Shown: positions 1-9,615 of the stretch, one piece after another
Numbering within the stretch: position 1 is the first letter of the stretch
Layout of the letters: each line of letters opens with the position of its first letter
Origin: Medicago truncatula
Lineage: Eukaryota > Streptophyta > Magnoliopsida > Fabales > Fabaceae
Assembly: GCF_003473485.1 (NCBI RefSeq)
Contig: NC_053043.1
Coordinates: 29,984,576 to 30,048,575 of the forward strand
DNA: 64,000 nt
Direction: 5' to 3'
Made by a program: the position numbers and the translations under genes
The notes under the pieces: model-generated
Seen by the model: only the letters and a program-made list of their open reading frames with translations
What the model was told of the DNA's origin: nothing
Databases searched by the model: none

Positions 1-1029
1 TGGTCTTATACAAACTCATGTATGACCAACTTTTCATTTATATGTGAAAGTGAAATTTTTTTCTTTGCAATTTGTTATAGTCTCGTTTTTCTGAAAATTC
101 CCTCATAATCATATTTTATCTCTTTCTTCTATGACCCTTCCTTACAATAAACAAATCTACACAACGATATACAACCGTCTTCCTTCTTATATTTAAAATG
201 TTTTCTTCAAGCCAAAATTGATAAGACTCATCCATATTGTCCAAGACCGCTCCAAACCTTGGCTTCCAATCAACCTTCGATGATGTCGTGTTTTTCTCAA
301 ACTATCTAAACGAAGCAACGTAACCAGTAAATAAAGTAATCTAAGACAAAAAAAATTGAAATTCATATCCAAAAGAAATGAATGAAAACTCATGCAATGA
401 AGAATCTAATAGAAACAAAACAATGCATGCAAAACATTTTAGAAAACGAATGAAAAGAACAAAATTCTCATGGATCAATCAATACCCTTTGACTTCAACA
501 ACGAAAATTCTCAAGGATCAATCTTCACACTTCTCCTATTTCACAACAACAACAATGTAAACAACATAATCCAATCCATTAAAAAAAACATAGTATATGT
601 AAACATTGGGAGGGGTTCTCTATCATCCTAAAATAAAATCCTAAATTTCCTATAATCAAACCCTAATAAATTGAAGCTAGTTCAAAAGGTTTATTTTATT
701 TTCCTACTTAAGTGTAGTTATTCTCTATTTTGATTTTATTTCAGAAGGTTTGTTATCATGACCATGAGCATTTCAATCATTAGATGATGCGGCGGTGGAC
801 AGACAATGAATGGCAGATAAAAAAGCTGATGTTAGTAGCGAGTTGAAGTGCTATTATAGAGGAAGGGGGAACAACACATGTTTCTATTTTCACACTTAAT
901 ATAATTTATTTAGCCATTTTGTTTTTAAAATAAAATAATATGCGCCGCATGTCTCAATTTGATTGGGCAAATGAAGTGCAATCCCCCCCTCCCTCTCTCG
1001 CTCCCTATCTCTATATTTATCTCGGGTAG
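1..1029. other. AT-rich intergenic DNA, no gene recognised
   Basis: Only short random open frames on both strands, none with a recognisable domain or splice structure. A pyrimidine-rich stretch lies near 985-1015. I see no RNA gene here. Confidence 0.5.
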
Positions 1030-1416
1030 CACGTGTGTGACATAGAATTGATGTCATGAATGGATTGTCAGTTTGTACTTAGATCATCCATACTACTATT
1101 CAGATACTTTTTCAACCGAGTGTGTGCAGATTCGACTCTGTTTGTTGTAGTATTCCCCCATATGAAGGTTTTTGTCAATCCAAAACCTCACAAACTTCTC
1201 CTTAACTGGATCCAAAATTGTCTTTTCAACATAATCCAAAAACATAGAAAATTTTGCGCATACAACTTTGAACTGGGTCCAATTATCAATATATGCTTCC
1301 TCCGTTTCGGAGTCCACAATATCCAACCATGCAGCCATCACAATCTTCACCACCAAAGCAGGCTTGATCGCTTCCCCCTTCTTGCCTTTGAGATCCTTCA
1401 CTTTGACATTGATCAA
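1030..1416 (-). pseudogene. Mutator-like (MULE/FAR1-type) transposase fragment
   Basis: Minus-strand reading gives a stretch ending in KEKFVRFWIDKNLHMG, followed in the next frame by NTTTNRVESAH and LKKYLNSSMDDLS. Known: MULE and FAR1-family transposases carry the order 'HxGN-TTTNRVESAH-LKxxL' in the C-terminal part of the transposase core. The change of frame falls in a run of G around 1158-1162, and an in-frame stop follows after about 25 codons. Only about 125 codons of a protein usually over 600 remain, so this is a dead fragment. No zinc finger or catalytic DDE part is visible. A short inverted repeat flanks it (about 1042-1058 and 1481-1500). Confidence 0.7.
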
Positions 1417-1499
1417 TCACAATGTTACAATCCATGTAAAATAGAGAGAAAAAAAAACCATGTGTGACATTGTGATTAGTCATGTCACCAATTCTATGT

Positions 1500-4069
1500 T
1501 ACCAAGTACTACCTATTTAGCTCTCTGTGTTTGACCGGATTTAAAAAGTTAAGTATGTGCAAAAGATCTCCGCTTTTGTAGAGCTACACTAATTTTTTTT
1601 TTTTTTTAAATTCTAAAATCTTAATCATCAAATATATCATAAAAAAAAAAAAAAAAAAAAAATTGTGTACTTAGGTAGCTCACATGAAACAAACACTTAT
1701 CATTTTTGTTTCATTTTGAAAACTTTCATTTTTACAAAGTGAATCATTTCACTTTATAGAGTGAATCCTTTCACTTGTTTTTGAAAGAAAAAATTGATTT
1801 TTATTGTTTTTTTATGCGAATCGTTTCACTCATCAAAGTGGATTGTTTCAATGTCGAGAGATAAAAAGTGAATCATTTCGCTCTTAAAAGTACATCAATT
1901 CACTTTGTTATCTTAACAACATATTTTGCAACTATATTTTGACACTTGTTTCAAAATCCTATATAAGTGAAGCACCTCACCGTTTCTAAAATATGAATTT
2001 TCACAATCTCTTCTCTCAAACCCTCCTCTTTTACCTTCAACTCTTTTAAAACTCTTAGATATTGATTGTAAAATTTAGAAAATATGACTTACTTAGATAG
2101 GAATTCTTTGTATACTGGTTTGTGATCTTTCACCTCCTTTGAGAAATTGAGAGTTTTATTCATCCGATATCTAAATAACAATTGATGGCTTGTCAATAAT
2201 CAAATGAAAATCAAAGATTGAGTGCTTTATATCGAATGAGACCCGGGATTTTCGAAACGCCTCATGTGAAGATTGAGGAGACTCTCGAATAGATCAACTC
2301 GTCAGATTGGTTGCATAAGAGTGTCAAGGATATTTGGAGGTTTTGATTGCTGGGTGTCAAGGTTCAAGAGTAGCACCAAAAATTGTTGAAATATGAGACT
2401 TGTGGAAGATATCTCAAGTCTCAAGGAACAATATTGGTGTAACATATTTAAAAAAAATAAAAATAACTCCATTGACTTAGGTCTTTGGGAGAGGATAAAC
2501 CAACTAGTGAGAACGGTGTGGCTAAACATCTATAGATCGTCATGTTCTTTCTCTTTATCTTTTAACTTTTTATACATCATACATCATATAAGAAAATGCA
2601 TTAGAGAACGTCAACTTAGTAAAAGTGATACCAACTAACTCAAGCTACATAAGATAATATTTGTTGGTCTTATAAATGGAATCCAACACAAGCACAGAAG
2701 AGAACGTGTTAAACAACTAGATGGATTCGGGATGCACCTAGAAAACATCTATGATATCATCTGAATCATATACTTCATTTAGTGATACACATACTTAATC
2801 TCAAGTAATGATTTTATTTAGATACTACATTTATGATCTCTGACCTCTAATAGACTGCATATACATGTGACATGCATTATAAATATGCTTAATAGTAGTC
2901 GTAGGTCGATTGTTCCTATTCCTTAAACTAGCAAGAAACCATTTAGCCAGTCAAGTCACGAAGGAATTTAATGTCATTTGGATTTAGACATCTGGCAGTT
3001 TTATCACCTTCTAACTCAAGTGGCATCTCATGGTTGTGTGTTCTACTACCAACTTCAAGGTTCTAATCACTAGCAATCAATAAATAACATCTCACACAAA
3101 ACAGACACTCACATTTCACTGAACTAGATATCTTTCTTATGCTTGGACAGCTTGTATTAGGAATAGGATCCTCCTCTTTCACATATTAATGTATTTCGAT
3201 GAACAATAGAAACAACTAGAGGTACAACAGTTGGAGGTACATCAGCTGGAGGAGCATCCTCCACTTTCGTCTCGTCAAAAGGAATATCAACCAGAGGTGG
3301 GGAAACCTCAGCTTTGGCATTGCCGGAATCATCCAAAACTTGAGGTGAAACGATCAGCAACACAATCGGAGGTTCGATAACTGATGCACAAAATCATAGT
3401 TAGGAAAACTGGACAGTTTATGGAGTTTTTTATACCGACCCAAATTGTTAATTGTGTAGAATCTAAACTCATCAAGTACAAGCTTGGTGACATGAACTAA
3501 AGAAAAGTGCACATAAGTCAATTGAGAAAGGTTTTATAGTCAGTCACTTTACCTAGGGCCAAACAAACGTGCACGGTCGGGCAGATTCGGTCCCAAATAG
3601 CCAATCCGACCCATATGAAGATCCAATATCGACCGTTCCCAATATAGTCACCTTAACGTTTGAGAAGTATCCAACCTAGTTTCCAAATGTGGTTGCTATT
3701 AGTGATAAAAGTCCCCTTGATGACCATATTGCTACTAGTATACTACAAATTATGTTATCGCCCTAAATAGAGTTGTTTCTTTTTTAAGGTGAAAATGTGT
3801 TTCGTGAATAAGTTGTTAACTTATTACAGGTTTTTCCAGCCTCCATGATCATTTCGAACACTACATAGATTTACTTAAACCACACCTGTATATTGAACCA
3901 CCATTTTCTCATAGAGCTTTTTCTACTATGTACATGAAATTATATCTAATCAAATTCATATTTTCAGGTAAAAATAAATTGTTATTAAAATGTCAAAAAA
4001 AAAAATGATTTTTTAAGTCAAATATTATTGTTTGTCCTTGCAACTCTCTAGCAGCTTGCAACACAAGCT
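1500..4069. other. Intergenic DNA with low-complexity tracts and a degenerate short repeat
   Basis: Contains poly-T and poly-A tracts near 1590-1660 and about six diverged copies of a roughly 15-base motif between 1739 and 1910. A short minus-strand open frame at 3157-3363 is rich in Pro, Val and Asp but matches no family I know. No host gene can be supported. Confidence 0.45.
1739..1912. repeat. Degenerate near-palindromic repeat (GTGAATCATTTCACT type)
   Basis: The motif gtgaatcatttcact or a 2-4 base variant recurs at about 1739, 1761, 1815, 1838, 1866 and 1889, some copies partial. Each full copy is itself nearly palindromic. The spacing is irregular, so this is not a clean tandem satellite. 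Confidence 0.5.
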
Positions 4070-4598
4070 AGGGATGTCAATGGGGATTTTCAGAACGGGT
4101 CCCCGCGGGGAATCCCTGTTCGGATCCCCATGTTCGGGGAAATTTTTTCCCCGTGTGGCGGGGGTGGGGAGAAATATTCCCCTGTAGCCACTTCGGGGCG
4201 GGGATCGGGGAAGTATCCCCTGCCCTGCGGATTCCCCAATACCAGTGAAAATACTGTAATATCCTTACCTTTTTACAAAAACCTTAATATTTACCCTTGG
4301 TTTTCTGGACTTTTCACATGGTTTCATAAAATAAAATAAAATAAAAAAGTGTAAAATATAAAAGGCTTCGGGTTATTGGAGATTGAGAAACACAGAACAG
4401 AAACACGGTCTCATGGTTCCAATTTTGAAACCCTAGTTGAGCTGCGCCTCCCAACTCTACTCATCTAAGCTTGAATCGCCTTCATCCAAAGCTTCAAGCT
4501 TCAATCGCCTTCATCCTCCTTCATCGCCTTCCATCTCAAATTTTTGCTTCTCTTTCTCAATACTTTCTGATTCTTCTGCTGCTCCTGTTCCTCAAAGT

Positions 4599-4940
4599 AA
4601 GTTTTCCTCTCAATCTCAAATTTAATGTTATAGTTATGTTGAAATCATGTTGTTATGTTAAAATTATGATTCTGTTTTTAATTTTTTGTGAATTTGGTTG
4701 ATGTTTAAGTTAAGTTTTCCACTCAATCTCAAATTTAATGTTATAGTTATGTTGAAATCATGCTGTTATGTTAAAATTATGATTATGTTTTTAATTTTTT
4801 GTGAATTTGGTTGGTGTTCAAGTTAAGTTTTCCTCTCAATCTCAAATTTAATGTTATAGTTATGTTGAAATCATGTTGTTATGTTAAAATTATGATTCTG
4901 TTTTTAATTTTTTGTGAATTTGGTTGATGTTTAAGTTTGT
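4599..4940. repeat. 113-bp tandem repeat, three copies, in the hAT 5' leader
   Basis: Copies start at 4599, 4712 and 4825, each beginning aagttttcc(t/a)ctcaatc, and differ by only a few bases. A partial fourth copy follows. They sit between the GC-rich left end and the transposase start, probably inside a leader intron. Confidence 0.85.
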
Positions 4941-5001
4941 AGTTTCCATTTAACTTTTATATTTGCCTTTTCTGTGTGTATGTGAAGGTTTTTATCTAAA
5001 A

Positions 5002-7300
5002 ATGGCTAATGAAGAAGTTCAGTCACCTAATGATGTTTCTCCGACACAACAAACTCAAACAGCTCTGGATGAGACGAATGTCGAAAGTCAAGAACCTGAA
5101 GCCGTTCGTGAGCCTAGTGTAAGTCCTAACAAAAGAGGACTCAAATTTGTTTATTGGCGTCATTACAACAGGCAGAAGTTCGATGGCAAGTTTAAGGCTA
5201 TTTGCAAATATTGCGAGAAGAAACTTGGTGGTGAGACAGCAAATGATACTACTCATTTAAAGGACCATCTTTCAATATGTGCAGCTCGCAATAAAAGAAG
5301 TCCAATGCAAATCTTGCTTAAAGTTTCTGAAGTGCCGGGGAAGGGTAAAGAATCATTTGTTGCTGGAACTTATACTTTTAATCAAGATATTTCTAGGACT
5401 GAACTTGCGAAAATGATCATTCTTCATGAATACCCCATCATGATGGTCGACCATGCTGGTTTTCGAAGCTTTATACATTCTCTTCAACCTTTGTTCAAGA
5501 TACCTTCTCGCAACACCATGAAGAATGATATCATGAAGTTGTGTGAAAGCGAGAGAGCAAAGCAAATGAATTCATTTGGTAAGAATAAAAGTCGCATTGC
5601 AATAACTACCGATATGTGGACTTCTAGCAATCAAAACAAAGGGTACATGGCTGTCATAGCTCATTACATCGATAATAATTGGAATTTGCAGAATCGAATC
5701 ATAAGGTAAATATTACTTCAGCTTTTTTTTATAGCTTTGAAATTTGCTTGTTAAAGTTCTACTGACATGTTGAAAGATCTTTATAGCTTTGAAAGCCAAT
5801 AAATGATGGCACGGTTCATTAGTTCTGCTTGTTAAAGTTCTGTTGACATAGGGAGAATTATTACTTCATTAGTTTTGCTTGTTAAAGTTCTATTGACATG
5901 TTGAAAAATCTTTATAACTTTGAAAGCCAATAAATGATGGCACGGTTTGACCATTTCTGCATCAGTACAATTAAATTGCTTTTACTTCTGTAATGGCTTG
6001 TTTAATGTTTGATTCATACTATAATTTAGATTCATTATGTTTATATTTTAGATTCATTTATGTGCCTGCACCACATATTGCTGAAGTGATTGGTGATTCT
6101 CTATCAAAATGTTTGTTTGAATGGAATATTGATAGAAAATTGTCGACATTAACTGTTGATAATTGTAGCACCAATGATGCTTTGATTGAATATTGATTAA
6201 TAAGTTTGGAGTTGTGTCTTTTGTTTTAGATGGTGAATTGTTTCATATGCTTTGTTGCGCTCACATCTTAAACTTGATTGTTAAAGATGGTATGCAAACA
6301 ATTGGAACTTCGATTGAAAAGATTAGGGAAAGTGTTGGTTATTGGGTTGCAACACCTAAGAGGGAGGAGAAATTTAAAGATACTTGTCAACAATTGGGTA
6401 TGACCTATGAAAAGAAGCTTGCACAAGATTGTAGGACAAAGGGGAACTCTGCTTATTTGATGCTTGCTTCTGCATTGCCTTATGAAGAAGTTTATAAACG
6501 CTGTGCTATACGTTTTAGTCATTATAAATCCTTACCAAAAGATTGGAAAGTGGCAAGAGAAATTTGTGAACATTTGAAATTGTTTTTTAGTGTTTTTTAG
6601 TGTCACCGAGTTGTTTTCAGGTACTAAGTATCCAACTTCAAACCATTATTTTCCCAAAATTTGTGAAATAAGGTTGGCTTTAAGAGAGTGGCAAATTTTT
6701 TGTAGTGATACCATTTGGAATATGGAAGGAGATATGATTGTGAAGTTTGACAAGTATTGAGGTTTGATTAATGGGGTGATGGCAATAGGGGCTGTTTTGG
6801 ATCCTAGATATAAAACGCAATTGCTAAATTACTTCTTCCCTCTTATTTATGGTAGTGATTCTTCTAAAGATTTGAAAAAGGTGAAGAAAATGTGTGAAGA
6901 TATGATTTTTGAATATCAAGCAAGTGATAATATGGTTAGTAGTGAATGCAGTGCATCAACACTAGATGGTCCTTATGTTGAAAAGCAAGATTGGGAGCAA
7001 GGTTATATGAAATATGCGATGGAAAATGCTTCAACTAATGGGAAATCAGAATTTGTTTCTTATTTAGAAGATGGCATCTTGGTGAACAAAGAGAATAATG
7101 AGTTGCTTAAAATTTTTGATATACTTGGATGGTGGAAACAAAATGGTGTGAAATATCCAACTTTGCAAAAAGATTGCAAGAGACTTTTTGGCAATTCCAA
7201 TCTCCACAGTTGCTTCGGAATATGCATTTAGTACTAGTGGCCGTGTTGTAACTCCACAACGTAGTAGGTTGAAGGAGCAAGGTAGTACATTTAATGTTAA
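5002..7300 (+). pseudogene. hAT transposase (BED zinc finger, Ac/Tam3-type), broken
   Basis: The first exon (5002-5708) starts MANEEVQ and encodes a BED finger: W at YWRHYN, then the C-x2-C pair CKYC, then H-x4-C in HLSIC. It continues into the conserved ITTDMWTSSNQNKGYMAV block of plant hAT transposases. After an intron with a 135-bp direct repeat, the middle part reads TVDNCSTNDALIEY, CCAHILNLIVKDG and CEHLKLFF. The C-terminal dimerisation domain runs from AIGAVLDPRYK to LGWWKQNGVKYPTL, then in another frame ASEYAFSTSGRVV. At least one in-frame stop (after DALIEY), a broken stretch near 6600-6760 and a frameshift near 7165 show it is inactive. It would need an outside transposase to move. 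Confidence 0.85.
5738..5953. repeat. Direct repeat of about 83 bp inside the hAT intron
   Basis: The stretch around 5746-5820 (cttgttaaagttct, then tttgaaagccaataaatgatgg) recurs at 5878-5953, with a third partial copy of its first part at 5829. All copies lie between the first two transposase exons. Confidence 0.75.
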
Positions 7301-7426
7301 ATTCATCTTTTTTTATCATTTGTATTTTTGTCACCATACTTATAATTTAGCTATTTTTTCTTAGGTTATTCAAAGATATTGGCTTCTTTTGAATGTGTTG
7401 ATGAGGATATGGATGATGATGAGGTA

Positions 7427-7725
7427 GGGTGTGTTTGTTTCAAGTTTACCAAATTTATTCCTAGGAATAACATTCCTTGGAATATAAAGATGGGAATTTT
7501 ATTGTAAAGAATTTAGAAAAAATATGTTTGGTTACCTTTATAATATTCCTAGGAACCATAAAAATAAAGATTATAATAGGTAAATTATTTATGAATTTAT
7601 TCTCATCTCCATGGGAACTTTATTCCCACCCTTTTCGTTGAGAAATTTTTTCTATTCCCAGGAACATTTTATATCCGAGAATAAAATTTAGTAAACTTGT
7701 AACAAAGGCATATACAAACACACCC
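7427..7725. mobile_element. 299-bp MITE inserted in the hAT 3' region
   Basis: The ends are inverted repeats: gggtgtgtttgt on the left and acaaacacaccc on the right, with weaker pairing continuing inward (caagtttac...gtaaacttg). It is flanked by the triplet GTA on both sides, suggesting a 3-bp target duplication as in PIF/Harbinger elements, although that family prefers TTA/TAA. There is no coding capacity. Confidence 0.75.
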
Positions 7726-7960
7726 GTAGTGTAAAAATTATTATTGTTGACTGCTTTCATGTTTTTAAAGTAGTTATGCTTATGACTATATGACCACATT
7801 TTAAACAAGTTTCAGATGCATATCCTAACAAAGTTTCAACCTTTAAAAAAGCTGAAGCTATTGAATCATTATAACCAAATTGCAAATAATAACGACAGAA
7901 AGACATGATACAACAACAAAAAACAACAGAAACACTTGCATTAAAACTAATAGGATAACT
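7726..7960. other. Short AT-rich spacer between hAT remnant and snoRNA cluster
   Basis: No open frame or RNA fold was recognised. It may include the 3' end of the snoRNA precursor transcript, which would run in this direction on the minus strand. Confidence 0.35.
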
Positions 7961-7961
7961 A

Positions 7962-8048
7962 GTTAACTCAGTCCCTTAGATGTTCAATAATATCTGCGAT
8001 CATACCCGCAAATCATTACAGGTCTGTTGAAGACTCATCACAGTTAAC
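7962..8048 (-). ncRNA. Box C/D snoRNA, 18S rRNA methylation guide
   Basis: Seen on the minus strand: a perfect 6-bp terminal stem (GTTAAC/GTTAAC at 8043-8048 and 7962-7967), box C GTGATGA (8035-8041) and box D CTGA (7968-7971). One base upstream of box D is a 13-nt antisense element complementary to 18S rRNA ccCTTAGATGTTC (plus strand 7973-7985). A second element, complementary to the 18S stretch ACAGGTCTGT (plus strand 8018-8027), sits upstream of a D'-like CTGT. In 18S rRNA the two targets are almost adjacent, near the 3' major domain. Known: box C/D RNAs with fibrillarin, NOP56/58 and 15.5K methylate the base paired to the fifth position before D or D'. By that rule the D target is the first U of CCCUUAG. 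Length of about 87 nt is normal. The rRNA matches are from memory. Confidence 0.85.
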
Positions 8049-8160
8049 AAATAAACATCCCATTTAATCAAATGATCCAAAACAAAAATGGCTTTCAAAA
8101 TTACAGTTTTGTTACCAGTTTCACAAAAAAGTTACTTAAATTAATCATAAAATTAGATAG

Positions 8161-8260
8161 AAAGAGGGGATTGCTCATATTCTATGGGTGTAAAGTGTCT
8201 GTCATGCCAATAGCATTCAGTACGAGGAATTTTTTATAATCATCACAACCAACCTCTTTC
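8161..8260 (-). ncRNA. Box C/D snoRNA, 18S rRNA guide (U33/snR55 target region)
   Basis: The minus strand shows a terminal stem (cctcttt at 8253-8259 with aaagagg at 8161-8167), box C GTGATGA at 8240-8246, D' CTGA at 8217-8220 and a D box read as ATGA at 8175-8178. The 12 nt directly before D are complementary to the 18S stretch ATTCTATGGGTG (plus strand 8179-8190), a conserved segment methylated in yeast and animals through snR55/U33-type guides. The D' guide contains a complement of TACGAGGAATT, whose target I do not recognise. The ATGA box D is non-canonical, but a second snoRNA in this cluster uses the same variant. Confidence 0.7.
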
Positions 8261-8639
8261 AATCTTAACCTACTCTAAAAATCAATTAACAAAAAACAAA
8301 GAATTTAAAGCTTTTTTGAATTGAAAAAATGTTGTGCTGATATTTAACTCCAGACTCGTGGGTTACAAGAGATGAAGCTGATAGACAACACCAAATATAT
8401 GAGCTTCTTTTTTCAGACTCTAAATCCAATTAAAAGGGATAAGAGAATCCTTAGTTAAAAACTCAATGAAACTAAACAACAATAAACTACAATGATTTAA
8501 CAGAACATAACAGAACAACGATTAAACCATTCTAATCCAAATTTTTCGGCAAAGATTACCGTAAAAATACAAAAATATGATAATATTGAAACATAATCAA
8601 AGCCTCATTGAATCCATTAATGTCATATGAATGTCCCTT

Positions 8640-8735
8640 CACCAAGTAGGTTCTCCCTGTAAACAGGGGCTTGGCTCCAAAACACCTCAAACAATCGGAT
8701 ATAGTATAATCATAGGCCAATCAAATTAACTAACA
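8640..8735 (-). ncRNA. Possible diverged box C/D snoRNA or RNA hairpin
   Basis: The minus-strand words around 8690-8715 (TATGATTATA, then TATCCG) resemble the C-box part of the snoRNA at 8931-9025. TTGGC and GCCAA could form the end stem. Next to it, 8642-8674 folds into a hairpin (CCAAG/CTTGG and CCCTG/CAGGG). No rRNA complementarity was recognised and the D box is not clear. It could be a decayed duplicate or chance. Confidence 0.3.
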
Positions 8736-8785
8736 ACATAAAACACACGGAAATAAAAAAAACGTGAATTGTTTAGTTTATGTTA

Positions 8786-8869
8786 GGCTCAGAATATATT
8801 ACAGCTCTCTCAGTCACGAATTTTCAGAAGCAGAACTGGCATAAAGCTGAATAATTTGTCATCACAGCC
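8786..8869 (-). ncRNA. Box C/D snoRNA, 25S rRNA guide
   Basis: On the minus strand a terminal stem GGCT/AGCC (8866-8869 with 8786-8789) encloses box C GTGATGA (8859-8865) and box D CTGA (8789-8792). An internal D' CTGA is at 8824-8827. Upstream of D' is an 11-nt element complementary to GCAGAACTGGC (plus strand 8830-8840), which matches a conserved 25S/28S rRNA stretch (CGCAGAACTGGCGATG). The D+5 rule points to the A of the CAG in that site. The guide before the terminal D box (complement of AATATATTACAG) has no target I recognise. Length 84 nt. Confidence 0.75.
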
Positions 8870-8930
8870 AAATAAAACATAATTAAAAATTGAAACAAAC
8901 AGAATTTAAAATATAAAAGAAATAAATTAA

Positions 8931-9025
8931 AATTTGGCTCATATTAAGAAATTCAACCATTATTCCAATATACTTCATACAAAAAACTCAGAAGCGCGGA
9001 TAAAATATAATCATAGCCAAAAATT
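8931..9025 (-). ncRNA. Box C/D snoRNA with two guides for neighbouring 25S rRNA sites
   Basis: The minus strand has a long terminal stem (AATTTTTGGCT at 9015-9025 with AGCCAAATT at 8931-8939), box C ATGATTA (9008-9014), D' CTGA (8988-8991) and box D ATGA (8939-8942). The element before D is complementary to TTAAGAAATTCAACCA (plus strand 8944-8959). The element before D' is complementary to AAGCGCGGATAAA (8992-9004). In 25S rRNA these run together as GAAATTCAACCAAGCGCGGGTAAACGG, so the RNA pairs with two abutting segments; the one mismatch is a G-U wobble. Boxes C and D each depart from consensus by one base, but the guide match is strong. Confidence 0.75.
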
Positions 9026-9063
9026 AGTGTTAAAAATTGAAATCTAAATAAATAATAATACAA

Positions 9064-9209
9064 TGATGTGGCGAATTTTTTTAGAGGCATAAACATTGAA
9101 TGGTTAAAGCACCACGTGAAAACCGCCTATGATTCAATTTGTGCCTCTATGACTAGCTTTTGATTTTCATGGAATATATTCGAAAACAAGCTAAAGGTGT
9201 AGTGAGGCA
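9064..9209 (-). ncRNA. Candidate H/ACA snoRNA
   Basis: On the minus strand a 5' hairpin is closed by TGCCTC/GAGGCA (9204-9209 with 9142-9147). Its upper stem is TAGCTT/AAGCTA, and an internal loop could serve as a pseudouridylation pocket. A hinge follows, then a 3' hairpin closed by GGCG/CGCC, immediately followed by ACA (9067-9069) three bases before the end. Total 146 nt is typical for the class. The hinge lacks a perfect ANANNA box H, and an alternative long stem (AGAGGCA...TGCCTCT across 9082-9147) competes. The position within a C/D snoRNA cluster supports the call. Confidence 0.45.
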
Positions 9210-9414
9210 AAAATTAAAACATAAAGAAAAGAAAAGCAAAACAAATTGGCAATAGCTTTGACATAGATCAACAGAGTTTGGTATTCAATGAATTAACCAT
9301 AGCATACTGCTGATTCATAACGTGTATACTACCGATAATTCATTAAAATAGCAAACATGTATAAATTGATAAAAGAAACGACTATGAGTATAAATTATAG
9401 ATCTACAGCAGCCA

Positions 9415-9615
9415 GTGATAAACCCTAACTATGATACAAAGAATTGTTGAGTTGAGAGAGAAGGGACGCTGGTTATTGATTTATAGAGGCGCATCAAAAC
9501 CCTAAAAATACCAATTTCAAGGGCTGAGTCAAGAGAGTGAAGAATGGATCCATAACTGGCACAAAAGCCCACTTTGAATGAAGACTATGTTTTGGAAATT
9601 ACTCTTTGGGCCTCT
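9415..9615 (-). promoter_or_regulatory. Probable snoRNA cluster promoter: telo-boxes and site II motifs
   Basis: AAACCCTAA-type telo-boxes lie at about 9420-9428 and 9498-9505. TGGGCT (minus strand, 9566-9571) and TGGGCC (9607-9612) match site II elements. Known: in plants these two motifs together mark promoters of snoRNA and ribosomal protein genes. They lie upstream of the cluster in minus-strand direction, with no protein-coding gene starting here. Confidence 0.6.

Larger units (their letters stand above)
4070..7426 (+). mobile_element. Decayed hAT-superfamily DNA transposon, 3' end missing
   Basis: The left end begins tagggatgtcaatgggg followed by a GC-rich subterminal block of repeated ggggat/ccccg words, typical of plant hAT elements. 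Downstream lies a transposase with BED zinc finger and hAT dimerisation domain. The expected inverted copy of the left end is not found to the right. The reading stops near codons for DEDMDDDE, where a MITE is inserted at 7427. The element is therefore broken and probably old. Confidence 0.75.

Noticed and set aside
1060-1467. 135-codon plus-strand frame
   Set aside because: It is the antisense shadow of the MULE transposase fragment.
3157-3363. 68-codon minus-strand frame rich in Pro/Val/Asp
   Set aside because: Looks like a fragment of a low-complexity protein, but no family could be named and no flanking exons were found.
8018-8027. 18S rRNA insertion fragment
   Set aside because: Only short pieces match and they lie at guide positions of a snoRNA fold, so complementarity, not an rRNA copy, explains them.
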